This document shows, piece by piece, positions 7,666 through 15,832 of a stretch of 64,000 nt of DNA. Numbering within the stretch: the stretch's first letter is position 1; every line of letters begins with the position of its first letter. Under the pieces are notes generated by a model. The model did not search any database and was not told the DNA's origin. It worked only from the letters and a program-made list of their open reading frames with translations. Both the position numbers and the translations under genes were made by a program. This DNA is from Nocardia sp. NBC_00416 (GTDB taxonomy: Bacteria; Actinomycetota; Actinomycetes; Mycobacteriales; Mycobacteriaceae), in the NCBI RefSeq assembly GCF_036032445.1, contig NZ_CP107932.1, forward strand, positions 2,110,501 to 2,174,500, read 5' to 3'.

Positions 7666-9256
7666 GCGTGCGCGGCGCGGACGAGCGCGGTGGAGTTCGG
7701 TCCGGGCGCGCACCACCACCGCGGCGACGGCGGTCGTCGCGGTGGCGCTGACGGCCGCCGGGCTGATCGTGCTCGCGGCGCTGCGTGACAATCTCGTCGA
7801 GAGCGCGGATCTGCAGGCCGGTAACACCGCCCGTGACATCTCCGCCCAGCTCGAGGCCGGGACCGAACTCGCTCAGCTGCGGCTGCCGGACCCCGAAGAC
7901 GAACCGGTTCAGGTTGTTTCGGCGGACGGCCGCGTGCTCGCGGCCGACGAGGATCTGCGCGGGCGTCCTCCGATGGCCGATTTCGGGCCGTATTCGGCGG
8001 CGGGGGACGGTGGCGACGCCGACGAGGCAGAGAATGAGGACACCGGTGCGGACGACCAGGACGAAGACGACGACGAGACAGAGGACGAGGCAGAGGACGA
8101 CGACGAGGACGATTCGGACGGTGCCGCCGGGGCGCTCGGGGCAGGCGGCGGCACGGAGGGCGACGCCGGTGCGGTGAGCGCCGGCGGCGTGCGCACCGGT
8201 CCCGCCGACAGCACACCCACCACCACCGATCCGGTGTTCGGCCAGACCCTGTTGACCGTCGGCGACGCCGACCCCGCCGGTTACCGTATCGCCGCACTCG
8301 CGGCCACCACGCGGGACGGACAACAGGTGACGATCTACGCGGGGGCGTCCCTGGATACCGCCGACAGCGCGGTGACCGATGTGCGCCGTGCCATGCTGAT
8401 CGGCCTGCCCTTATTGCTCGCGGTCGTGGCGGCGGTGACCTGGCTGGTCACCAGATGGGCGCTGCGTCCGGTGGAGTCCATCCGGGCCGAACTCGCCGAG
8501 ATCATGCACGGTGATCTGTCACGGCGCGTCCCCGAACCCGCCGCCCGCGACGAGATCGCTCGATTGGCCGCCACCACGAACGACACCCTCGCGGCACTCG
8601 AGCGCTCCTCGGAGCGACAGCGCCGCTTCATCGCCGACGCCGCGCACGAACTGCGCAGCCCCATCGCCAGCCTGCGCACTCAACTCGAGGTGGCCCAGGC
8701 GCATCCGGGGCTGCTCGAATTGGACGGCCTGCTCGGCGACACCGTGCGGCTGGAACATCTTGCCGCCGATCTGCTGCTCCTGGCACGGCTCGACGCGGGC
8801 GAACAGCCCCGGGCCGACCGAGTGGAGTTGGCGGCCCTGATCGGGGACGAGCTGGACCACCGGGTCGGCGACCGTCTCCGGGTCGATTCCGTCCTGCCGG
8901 ACGAACCGGTCGTGCTCACCGGCAGCCGGACTCAGATCGCCCGTGTCCTGGGCAATCTCGTCGACAACGCCCAGCGACATGCGGCGACGGAGGTGCGCGT
9001 GAGCCTCGAACAGCGCAACGGCACCGCGACCCTCGTCGTCGACGACGACGGTCCCGGGGTACCCGCGGCCGACCGGGAACGGATATTCCAGAGATTCGTC
9101 CGACTCGACGATGCCCGCAGCCGCGACGAGGGCGGCGCCGGCCTGGGCCTGGCCATCGTCCGCGATGTGATCGAGCGGCACGGCGGTGCGATCCGGGTCG
9201 AGACCGGCTCCGGCGGCGGCGCCCGGTTCGTCGTCGAATTCCCTGTATCGCAATAG
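7658..9256 (+). CDS. Sensor histidine kinase with acidic extracellular domain
   Basis: 532 aa, GTG start overlapping the regulator stop. Layout: membrane helix about 22-45, extracellular sensor about 46-245, second helix about 247-267, HAMP about 268-320, HisKA with H-box DAAHELRSP (phospho-His about 330), and HATPase_c with N-box NLVDNAQRHA (about 433), DDDGPG (about 461) and GGAGLGLAIV (about 491). The sensor region is odd: residues about 119-155 are nearly all Asp and Glu, followed by a Gly/Ala-rich linker. Such acidic patches in other kinases bind divalent cations or cationic peptides, so metal, polyamine or antimicrobial-peptide sensing is plausible but unproven. The catalytic core is intact. 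Confidence 0.92.
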   Translation: MVERARRGRARWSSVRARTTTAATAVVAVALTAAGLIVLAALRDNLVESADLQAGNTARDISAQLEAGTELAQLRLPDPEDEPVQVVSADGRVLAADEDLRGRPPMADFGPYSAAGDGGDADEAENEDTGADDQDEDDDETEDEAEDDDEDDSDGAAGALGAGGGTEGDAGAVSAGGVRTGPADSTPTTTDPVFGQTLLTVGDADPAGYRIAALAATTRDGQQVTIYAGASLDTADSAVTDVRRAMLIGLPLLLAVVAAVTWLVTRWALRPVESIRAELAEIMHGDLSRRVPEPAARDEIARLAATTNDTLAALERSSERQRRFIADAAHELRSPIASLRTQLEVAQAHPGLLELDGLLGDTVRLEHLAADLLLLARLDAGEQPRADRVELAALIGDELDHRVGDRLRVDSVLPDEPVVLTGSRTQIARVLGNLVDNAQRHAATEVRVSLEQRNGTATLVVDDDGPGVPAADRERIFQRFVRLDDARSRDEGGAGLGLAIVRDVIERHGGAIRVETGSGGGARFVVEFPVSQ

Positions 9257-9446
9257 AATTCCCGGAGGCCAACCGGTGAGGTTCACAAAGTCCCGCGGAT
9301 AGGCGTGCGCAGGGATCGTCGGCGTTATATCTTCGTTTCCGGGGAGTAGCACCAGCCAGAATTCACTGCGACGATGCCGGGGGCTGGTGTATTCGCCGAA
9401 CCGAACACCGGGATGCCATCCCCCTGCCGGGCAAAGCGAGCACCGT

Positions 9447-9935
9447 GTGAGCACACCGATCGGCGCGATAGTCCTGACCGTCAAGCAGCTCGACGACCTG
9501 ACCAGAAAGATCAGTTCCTTCACCCACCGGAGGCTGAACAGCGCGAGTCGGTCGCTGCGTGACGCCGACGGCACCTTCTCGACCCTCGACCGTACCTTCA
9601 GGGTGAAGATCGGCGACAAGACCTACATCGCCGTCGATCGAAATATTCGCCACGTCAAGCGCGACGACGAAATCCGTTTCAAGGAACCCACGGGGCGGAC
9701 CACGCCCGGCAGCCACAAAGAGAAAGCCGCCATGGGCTGGGTCCAGGACTACCCGGAATACGGTGAGGTACTCCGCAACGTCACTCTGCGAGACCCTCGC
9801 TGGCCGGCGACCGACGGATGGGTCAAGATGAGCCAGACGGTGGACGACACCGAGATCCATTACGTGTACAACCCGGCCACCCGTGAGGCCGCGGATTACA
9901 AGTTCAAGGATCGAACGGAGCAGATCAAGACATGA
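9447..9935 (+). CDS. Unknown protein, possible polymorphic-toxin-like domain
   Basis: 162 aa from GTG at 9447; an ATG at 9387 in the same frame would add a proline-rich, unconvincing N-terminus. There is no signal peptide, no transmembrane helix and no catalytic motif I can name. The C-terminal half contains ALRDPRW-like and IHYVYNP-x(8)-DYKFKDR segments. The latter resembles the end of some secreted nuclease-toxin domains, in which a protein-structure remark such as HYVYNP...KFK recurs. It overlaps the next gene by 4 bp (ATGA), and that gene encodes a small acidic protein, an arrangement typical of toxin-immunity or toxin-antitoxin pairs. Function unassigned; the toxin reading is low-confidence inference. 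Confidence 0.6.
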   Translation: MSTPIGAIVLTVKQLDDLTRKISSFTHRRLNSASRSLRDADGTFSTLDRTFRVKIGDKTYIAVDRNIRHVKRDDEIRFKEPTGRTTPGSHKEKAAMGWVQDYPEYGEVLRNVTLRDPRWPATDGWVKMSQTVDDTEIHYVYNPATREAADYKFKDRTEQIKT

Positions 9936-10207
9936 GTACGGGCAGCGAATCGCCGGTCGGCGCACTCACGCCGGGGACCCGGGTCAAGGTTGTGCACGAC
10001 GCCGAATGGGAAGGTCCGTGGCGGGACGAGTTCTACGGGACGGTCGACTATTCGGTGGACCCGCCGCGACCGGTCACCAATTCCAGTGCCCGGCCCGGCG
10101 AGCTGGAGTACTGGGTCCAGTTCGACGAATCGCAATTCGACTACGACGGTGACGGCCCCTATCGAAAGGCCCTGATCTGGGACCGTTATCTGGTGGTGGT
10201 GAACTGA
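9932..10207 (+). CDS. Small acidic protein, possible immunity partner
   Basis: 91 aa, start ATG at 9932 overlapping the upstream stop. It is acidic and rich in Tyr and Trp, with an N-terminal segment PGTRVKVVHDAEW reminiscent of an SH3-like barrel and a C-terminal YWVQFDESQFDYDGDGPYR stretch. It has no signal peptide. It is translationally coupled to the unknown gene before it and shares 22 bp at its 3' end with the convergent tetR gene. A role as cognate immunity or accessory factor is inferred from gene order, size and charge only. Confidence 0.6.
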   Translation: MSTGSESPVGALTPGTRVKVVHDAEWEGPWRDEFYGTVDYSVDPPRPVTNSSARPGELEYWVQFDESQFDYDGDGPYRKALIWDRYLVVVN

Positions 10208-10827
10208 CGCCCTGCCGGATCCGCGCCGTGGCCGCAGGCGGCCACCAGCGGTCCGGTCAGGGTGGCCATCTCCGCGGGCGAACGCGCGCAACCCCCGTGT
10301 AGCCAGTCGGTGGCGACGGAGATCAACGCGCCCGCGGTGAACGCCGCCGAGACATCGGCCGCACCTGACGTTTCGCTGTCCACATCGACATGCTCGTTCG
10401 CGACGCCGCGCAGCATACCGCCGCGGACGGCCGCCGTCGCGCGACAGCGCACATGGTCGATGACGCGGGCGCTGCCCTCGGGCCCCAGCAGGCTCCGGTA
10501 GAGGCCCGCGTGCTCGGCCAATTCGGTGAAGAACGCCTCCAGCGGGCGAGTCGAGCACTCGGGTTCCGCTTGCCCGTCGTCCATCAGCCCGGACAGGGAT
10601 TCGATCAGATCGTCGATCGTCGAGGTGCAGGCGGATTCGGCCAGTTCGTGCACATCGGTGTAGTGGTCGTAGAAGGTGGAGCGGCTCACGCCGGCGCGCT
10701 CGGCGACATCGGCCACGCCGATCCGGGACAGATCCCGCTCCTCCACCAGTTCGATCACCGCGCGTTGCAGCGCGGATCGGGTGCGACGCACCCGGCGATC
10801 GCCGGCCGGATTACTCCCTCGAGTCAT
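10186..10827 (-). CDS. TetR-family transcriptional regulator
   Basis: 213 aa. The N-terminal HTH at about residues 30-60 (IGVADVAERAGVSRSTFYDHY) is a classic TetR recognition helix, followed by an all-helical ligand domain of normal length. The gene is divergent from the NADP-oxidoreductase gene. The gap holds a 36-bp near-continuous palindrome, so this protein very likely represses both itself and that gene. Its ligand is not predictable. The 3' end overlaps the convergent small acidic gene by 22 bp. Confidence 0.92.
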   Translation of the reverse strand: MTRGSNPAGDRRVRRTRSALQRAVIELVEERDLSRIGVADVAERAGVSRSTFYDHYTDVHELAESACTSTIDDLIESLSGLMDDGQAEPECSTRPLEAFFTELAEHAGLYRSLLGPEGSARVIDHVRCRATAAVRGGMLRGVANEHVDVDSETSGAADVSAAFTAGALISVATDWLHGGCARSPAEMATLTGPLVAACGHGADPAGRQFTTTR

Positions 10828-10850
10828 TCCACCATCTCAGCACATCACCA

Positions 10851-10886
10851 ATCCTACATCTGTAGGTAAACCTACAGATGTAGGAT
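10851..10886. promoter_or_regulatory. 36-bp palindromic TetR operator
   Basis: A 17-bp arm (10851-10867) is repeated perfectly inverted (10870-10886) around a 2-bp AA centre. Each arm itself contains a CTACA-n2-TGTAG dyad, so it can seat two TetR dimers. It lies 23 bp upstream of the tetR start and 85 bp before the divergent reductase. Confidence 0.8.
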
Positions 10887-10971
10887 ATTGTTCCGGTCAC
10901 GTCGGACTCGTCCGGCCGCCGCGCAGCAGCCGCCGCGCGGCCGGATCACCCCTGAGATGGAGCGAACGCAC

Positions 10972-11715
10972 ATGGTCAGCACCCTCGGACTCATCGGAAG
11001 CGGCATGATCGGCGGCGCCCTGGCCCGCCTCGCCGTCGCGGCCGGGCTGGACGTCGTCCTCAGCAACTCCCGCGGCCCGGAGACCCTCGCCGACCTCGTG
11101 ACCGAACTCGGGCCGAACGCCCGGGCGGCCACACCGTCGGAGGCGGCGCGAGCCGGCGATCTGGTCGTGGCCACGATTCCACTCCACGCCTACGAGCAGC
11201 TTCCCGTCGACGCGTTGACCGGCAAGATCGTGATCGACACCATGAACTACTACCCACAGCGAGACGACCGCATCCCGCTCCTGGACTCGAACGAGCTGAC
11301 CTCCAGTTCGATGGTGCAGGGACATCTCGCCGGATCCCGTGTCGTCAAGGTGTGCAACAACATCGATTTCCGCCGGTTGCAGACCCTGGCCCGGCCGACC
11401 GGTGCAGCCGATCGCAGCGCGCTCCCCCTCGCGGGAGACGACGCGTCCGCCCGTTCCGAGGTGGCGCGACTGCTGAGCACCCTCGGCTACGACACAGTGG
11501 ATATCGGCACGCTCGCCGACAGCTGGCGTAGCGAACCCGGCACCCCGGTCTACGTGCAGCCGTACTTTCCCGAGCAGCCGCCGACGGACCTCGGTCCCGA
11601 AGCGGCCTTCCACTGGTTCATGCAGACCCCGGGAACCGCGGTGGCCCGCCGCCGGATCGAAGAATTGACCAGCACGGCCGTCCGCGGCGTCGCCGGCGGA
11701 CGATTCCCCGCATAG
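10972..11715 (+). CDS. NADP-binding reductase (F420-dependent NADP oxidoreductase-like)
   Basis: 247 aa. The N-terminal Rossmann motif is GLIGSGMIGGALARLA (about residues 5-20), with NSRGPE following the second strand; this NSR is the phosphate contact used for NADP rather than NAD. The fold resembles NADP oxidoreductases that take electrons from F420 or reduce small substrates, also called NpdG/YqeN-like. ATG at 10972 was chosen because GGAG lies 9 nt upstream; ATG at 10957 is an alternative adding 5 residues. The gene is divergent from tetR and probably induced when that repressor is released. The substrate is unknown. Confidence 0.85.
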   Translation: MVSTLGLIGSGMIGGALARLAVAAGLDVVLSNSRGPETLADLVTELGPNARAATPSEAARAGDLVVATIPLHAYEQLPVDALTGKIVIDTMNYYPQRDDRIPLLDSNELTSSSMVQGHLAGSRVVKVCNNIDFRRLQTLARPTGAADRSALPLAGDDASARSEVARLLSTLGYDTVDIGTLADSWRSEPGTPVYVQPYFPEQPPTDLGPEAAFHWFMQTPGTAVARRRIEELTSTAVRGVAGGRFPA

Positions 11716-11851
11716 CGGCGACTATCGCTCGCGGCGCCGCCGGATCACGAGATCCCCGTCGACCACTCGCCCACCGAACAACGGACCGAGGGCCGACCCG
11801 GGACGTAGGCGGGATCGGACGCGGGCCCGGCTCGGATTAGCATCGGCGTTC

Positions 11852-12982
11852 ATGGCGCCCGAGGCAGCGGAACCGGCACAACCGGATTTCCCGATACTGG
11901 TGATCGGCGCCGGGCAGTCCGGATTGTCGGCGGGCTATCACCTGCGGCGGCACGGCCTCGTGCCCGGGCGGGACTTTCTCATCGTCGACCACTCCCCCGG
12001 CCCCGGCGGCGCCTGGCAGTTCCGCTGGCCGTCACTGACGCTGAGCACCGTGAACCGGGTGCACGATCTTCCCGGTATGTCGTTCGAGGAGAATCTCCCG
12101 ACCGCCGCGTCCGGAGCCGCTGACGCCGGAGTAGCCGCCGCGACGGCGGTCCCGCACTACTACCGGCGCTACGAAGAGCATTTCGAGCTGCGGGTGCGCC
12201 GGCCGGTCAGCGTGCGAGTGGTCTGTGACCGGTCCGAACGCGACGGACTGCTGCACGCGGAAACCGACCGGGCGGGAACCCTGCGGGTGCGGGGTCTGAT
12301 CAACGGCACCGGCACCTGGGAGCACCCCTTCATCCCGCACTACCGCGGCGCGCAGGCCTTCGCCGGCCGCCAACTGCACACCCGCGACTATCGCCGTCCG
12401 CAGGATTTCACCGGACAGCACGTAGTGGTGGTCGGGGGCGGTATCTCGGCGGTCCAGTTGCTCGACGAGATATCCCGGGTCACTGCCACCACCTGGGTCA
12501 CCCGGTCCGAACCCGCGTTCCGGGATACGGCATTCGACGCCGACGCGGGACGCCGCGCCGTGGCGGTCGTGGAGGATCGGGTGCGCCGCGGACTGCCACC
12601 CGGTTCGGTCGTGTCGGTAACCGGACTTCCGCTCGATGACCGCGTCCGAGCGGCCCTCGACCGCGGCGCCCTGCGCCGGCGCCCCATGTTCGACCACATC
12701 GAACCCGACGGCGTGCGCTGGGCCGACGGCAGCTTCCAACCCGCGCAGGTGATCCTGTGGGCCACCGGATTCCGCAGCGCCCTCGACCATCTGGCGCCGC
12801 TGCGGCTGCGCGGCCCCGGCGGTGGCATCACCATGACCGGCCGCCTGGCGACTCGGGTCGCGGCGGATCCACGTATCCACCTGATCGGCTACGGGCCCTC
12901 GGCGAGCACCGTCGGCGCGAATCGCGCCGGCCGCGCGGCGGCGGCCGAACTCACGGATCACCTCGGCCTGGATCAGGATTGA
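11852..12982 (+). CDS. FAD-dependent NAD(P)-binding oxidoreductase (flavin monooxygenase-like)
   Basis: 376 aa. Two dinucleotide-binding motifs are seen: GAGQSG at about residue 17-22 for FAD and GGGISA at about 197-202 for NAD(P)H. A conserved WATGF sits near 307 and GPGGAWQFRW near 50-60, as in flavin-containing and Baeyer-Villiger-type monooxygenases and trimethylamine/lysine-type hydroxylases. At 376 aa it is closer to the short YUCCA/CzcO-like putative oxidoreductases. It is cytoplasmic, preceded by a 136-bp gap and ends 12 bp from a convergent tetR. The substrate is not predictable. Confidence 0.87.
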   Translation: MAPEAAEPAQPDFPILVIGAGQSGLSAGYHLRRHGLVPGRDFLIVDHSPGPGGAWQFRWPSLTLSTVNRVHDLPGMSFEENLPTAASGAADAGVAAATAVPHYYRRYEEHFELRVRRPVSVRVVCDRSERDGLLHAETDRAGTLRVRGLINGTGTWEHPFIPHYRGAQAFAGRQLHTRDYRRPQDFTGQHVVVVGGGISAVQLLDEISRVTATTWVTRSEPAFRDTAFDADAGRRAVAVVEDRVRRGLPPGSVVSVTGLPLDDRVRAALDRGALRRRPMFDHIEPDGVRWADGSFQPAQVILWATGFRSALDHLAPLRLRGPGGGITMTGRLATRVAADPRIHLIGYGPSASTVGANRAGRAAAAELTDHLGLDQD

Positions 12983-12994
12983 GCGGGTCGGCAC

Positions 12995-13594
12995 TCACTC
13001 CAGCAGCCGGTCCACGATCTGTCGCGCGGTCGCGACCCGCGCCTCGTCGCCGAGCTGCCGGGCGATATTCGCGGCGCCGACGATCGCGTCGATCTCGAAG
13101 GCCAGCGCCTCGGCGTCGCGTTCGGCCAGCTCACCCATCTCCTGGGCCTTGCGTATCTCGGCGGCCAGGAATTCCATCCAGTCGTCGTGGTCGCCGGCGA
13201 CGGCATCGCGCACCGGCCCCGGCCTGCTGTCGAATTCGGCCAGCACCGTGGCACGGAAACAGCCGCCGGGGAAAACCGGGTCGGTGATGTAGGCGAGCCA
13301 CCGGTCGATCAGGGCGCGCACTCTGGCCGATCCACGCGGCTCCCGCAGGCTGGGCGTGATGATCTGTTCGACGAACACCTCGCGCCCGGCCCGGATCGCC
13401 GCCAGTTGCAGCGCCTCCTTCGTCTTGAACAGGGTGGCGATCCCGCTCTTGCTGATACCCAGATCGCCGGCCAGCCTGCCGATACTGACGCCCGCGAGCC
13501 CTTCGACCGATGCCACATCGGCGGCATGGCGCGCGATCACAGCTCGGGACCGGGCGCCTTTGACCAGCCGCTGGTCCGTTGTCGCCTCTGTCAT
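12995..13594 (-). CDS. TetR-family transcriptional regulator
   Basis: 199 aa from ATG at 13594; ATG at 13603 is possible too. The HTH is at about residues 32-62 (VSIGRLAGDLGISKSGIATLF). The C-terminal half carries the PVFPGGCFRATVLAEFDSRPGP segment found in TetR proteins with the TetR_C_6-like ligand domain. It is divergent from an MFS transporter, with only 99 bp between starts, and two palindromes in that gap (13624-13664) mark the probable operators. It is therefore the local repressor of the transporter/SGNH-hydrolase operon. Confidence 0.92.
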   Translation of the reverse strand: MTEATTDQRLVKGARSRAVIARHAADVASVEGLAGVSIGRLAGDLGISKSGIATLFKTKEALQLAAIRAGREVFVEQIITPSLREPRGSARVRALIDRWLAYITDPVFPGGCFRATVLAEFDSRPGPVRDAVAGDHDDWMEFLAAEIRKAQEMGELAERDAEALAFEIDAIVGAANIARQLGDEARVATARQIVDRLLE

Positions 13595-13623
13595 ACCCAC
13601 CATTCTGACACTCCGGACTTGTC

Positions 13624-13664
13624 AATACGAACGATCGGTCGTATTTTCTATACGAACGTTCGTA
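13624..13664. promoter_or_regulatory. Two palindromic TetR operators
   Basis: Site 1 (13624-13645) has arms AATACGA and TCGTATT around an ACGATCGG core. Site 2 (13651-13664) is the perfect palindrome TACGAACGTTCGTA. Both share TACGAACG. They fill the gap between tetR and the MFS transporter start, covering both promoters. Confidence 0.75.
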
Positions 13665-13693
13665 CGTTTTGTTTCCCGACCTACAGGATCCTC

Positions 13694-15094
13694 ATGACCG
13701 AAACGCCCGTGCGGTTCACCGACCCGCCGTCCACCGCAACCGCCACCGGCGCGCTGCTCGTCGCCAGCGGTGCGGCCTTCATCGCCTTCCTCGACCTCTC
13801 GGTCGTGAACATCGCCTTCCCCTCCCTCGCCCGCGACCACCCGGACACCTCGACCACCACCTTGACCTGGGTGGTCAGTGGTTACGCCGTCGCCTTCGCC
13901 GCGCTGCTCACCCCCGGCGGACGGGTTGCGGACGCGCTGGGACGGCGTCGGCTCTTCCTGGTCGCTCTCGCCGGGTTCGCCCTCACGTCACTGCTGTGCG
14001 GACTCGCGCCCACTGTGGGCTGGCTCGTCGCCGGACGCGTACTGCAGGGCGCGACGGCGGCGTTGATGGTGCCCGCGGCACTCGGATCGGTGCTCAGCGT
14101 CACGCCACGAGAACGTATCGGCGCCGCCATCGGAGCCTGGTCGGCAGCCGGTGGCCTCGCCGCGGTCGTGGGTCCCGCGCTCGGCGGCGTCCTTGTCGAA
14201 GCGTTCGGCTGGCGTTCGATTTTCGTGATCAATGTGCCGATCGCGCTCGCGCTCGTCGTCGCGGGCCTGCGCCTGCGCGTATCCGACACCCGGCAGCCCG
14301 GCAGCGCCGTCCCGGATCCGCTCGGCACCGTCCTGGTCGCACTCGGCCTGGGCGGGCTCGTCGCGGGGGTGACCGAGGGCCAGAGCTGGGGCTGGACCGC
14401 CCCCGAGACCCTGGTCGTACTCGGCCTCGGGGCCGTGCTCGCCCTCGCGGCACTGCTGCGCTCGGTCCGGCATCCGAATCCGGCCATCGCCGTGGAACTC
14501 TGGCGGAGTAGAGCGTTCGCGCTGGCGAACGCCGCTTCGTTCGCCTTCGGTGCGGCCATGTTCGCGTGGCTGCTGGCCGGACCGATGTTCCTCGACGAAG
14601 TGTGGGGGTATTCGATTCTCACGTCCGCGGCGGCGCTGACCGTGGGCGCGGTGGCCTCGATGGTGACCGCGACCCTCACCGGCCGCATCGTCGCACCGGG
14701 CATTCGCCGGTGGGTCGGAGTACTCGGCGCACTGATGTTCACAGCCACCCTCATCTGGATGAGCACCGACATGTTCGGTGCGACACCGGCGTTGTGGTCG
14801 GCGTGGGTCCCGGCCGGACTGCTCGGCGGCGGCGGCGTCGGGATCGTGGTGACGGTCCTGGGCGCCACCGCGGCACGTGCGCTACCGCCGCATCAGTTCG
14901 CCGCGGGCACCGGGATGAATCTCACCGCGCGGCAACTGGGCGGCGCGCTCGGCGTCGCCGTACTGGCCGCGGTATTCGCGGCCCACCCTGCCGACACCCT
15001 CGCCGCCTTCCACTCACTGTTCGCTCTGTGCGCCGGTATCGCCGCAGTATCGGCCTGCCTCATCGCCCTCCCCGCACAACAGGAGTCACCATGA
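13694..15094 (+). CDS. MFS transporter, EmrB/QacA (DHA2) type
   Basis: 466-aa membrane protein with about 14 predicted helices. Motif A GGRVADALGRRRLF is at about residues 76-89, and GPALGGVLVEAFGWRSIFVINVPI around 161-184 matches the exporter motif C region of DHA2 drug pumps. ATG at 13694 was chosen (AGGA 6 nt upstream); open frame further upstream belongs to the tetR shadow. It overlaps the following SGNH hydrolase by ATGA, so the two are co-translated. It is regulated by the divergent TetR through two palindromes. It probably exports a toxic small molecule; the coupled hydrolase could modify the same compound or lipid. Confidence 0.9.
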   Translation: MTETPVRFTDPPSTATATGALLVASGAAFIAFLDLSVVNIAFPSLARDHPDTSTTTLTWVVSGYAVAFAALLTPGGRVADALGRRRLFLVALAGFALTSLLCGLAPTVGWLVAGRVLQGATAALMVPAALGSVLSVTPRERIGAAIGAWSAAGGLAAVVGPALGGVLVEAFGWRSIFVINVPIALALVVAGLRLRVSDTRQPGSAVPDPLGTVLVALGLGGLVAGVTEGQSWGWTAPETLVVLGLGAVLALAALLRSVRHPNPAIAVELWRSRAFALANAASFAFGAAMFAWLLAGPMFLDEVWGYSILTSAAALTVGAVASMVTATLTGRIVAPGIRRWVGVLGALMFTATLIWMSTDMFGATPALWSAWVPAGLLGGGGVGIVVTVLGATAARALPPHQFAAGTGMNLTARQLGGALGVAVLAAVFAAHPADTLAAFHSLFALCAGIAAVSACLIALPAQQESP

Positions 15095-15783
15095 CCCACG
15101 ACCACAGTCGCACCGAAACCGACGACCCGATGCTCATCGCACCGGACACCGCCCGGGCACTGCTACAGGGCGCCCCGTGGCGGCGTTACGCCGTACTCGG
15201 CGATTCCATCGCCCGCGGCGTCGGCGACCCTACCCCGGGCTACCGAGAGATCGGCTGGGCGGATCGCGTCGCCGAATCGCTCACCGCGGTGAACCCCGCA
15301 ACGGCGTACCTGAACACCGGCCGGATCGGGGCAACCTCGGGCCAGATGCTCGACGAACAATTGTCGCGTGTCCTGGAATTCCGGCCCGACCTCGTGCACC
15401 TGAGCTGTGGCGGAAACGACCTGTTCCATCAGGGCGGCGATGCCGGTCGACTGCGCGCGAACCTCGACACGGCGTTCTCCGCCCTGGCCGGAACCGGCGC
15501 ACAACTCTGCGTTTTCACGGTGGCCGATGTATGGGACAGCGATCGGATGGCGCCGATGCGGCCGATGCGCGCACGGATGGCAGAGCTCAACGCGATCGTC
15601 CGCGAGTTCGCCGCCCGTTACGACGCGCTCCTGGTGGACTTCTGGGAACATCCGCTGCGCCTGCGACCGGATCTGATGAGCGACGATCTCATCCATTTCG
15701 CGACTGCCGGGCACGCGGTGGTCGCCACCGAGATGATCCGCGCGCTGTCGGCACGTATCGCCATGGGCGCGCGGACGGCCTGA
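15091..15783 (+). CDS. SGNH/GDSL hydrolase
   Basis: 230 aa, cytoplasmic with no signal peptide. Block I GDSIARG (about residues 38-44) supplies the nucleophilic serine, Gly and Asn blocks follow (NTGRIGATS; SCGGNDLF near 111-118), and the DLIHFATAGH block near 204-213 holds the catalytic Asp and His. These enzymes hydrolyse esters of lipids, sugars or acyl groups. It starts by overlapping the transporter stop by 4 bp and is followed by a strong terminator, forming a two-gene TetR-controlled operon. The substrate is unknown; de-acylation of a transported compound is a guess. Confidence 0.9.
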   Translation: MTHDHSRTETDDPMLIAPDTARALLQGAPWRRYAVLGDSIARGVGDPTPGYREIGWADRVAESLTAVNPATAYLNTGRIGATSGQMLDEQLSRVLEFRPDLVHLSCGGNDLFHQGGDAGRLRANLDTAFSALAGTGAQLCVFTVADVWDSDRMAPMRPMRARMAELNAIVREFAARYDALLVDFWEHPLRLRPDLMSDDLIHFATAGHAVVATEMIRALSARIAMGARTA

Positions 15784-15799
15784 CCGCCCGCACCGCGGG

Positions 15800-15832
15800 A
15801 AAGCGGTGTGCCCGGCCCGGGCACACCGCTTT
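15800..15832 (+). terminator. Terminator of the MFS/SGNH operon
   Basis: Two perfectly complementary 16-nt arms (15800-15815 and 15817-15832) that fold as a long GC stem with a short loop, ending in CTTT. It starts 17 nt past the SGNH stop. Confidence 0.8.
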
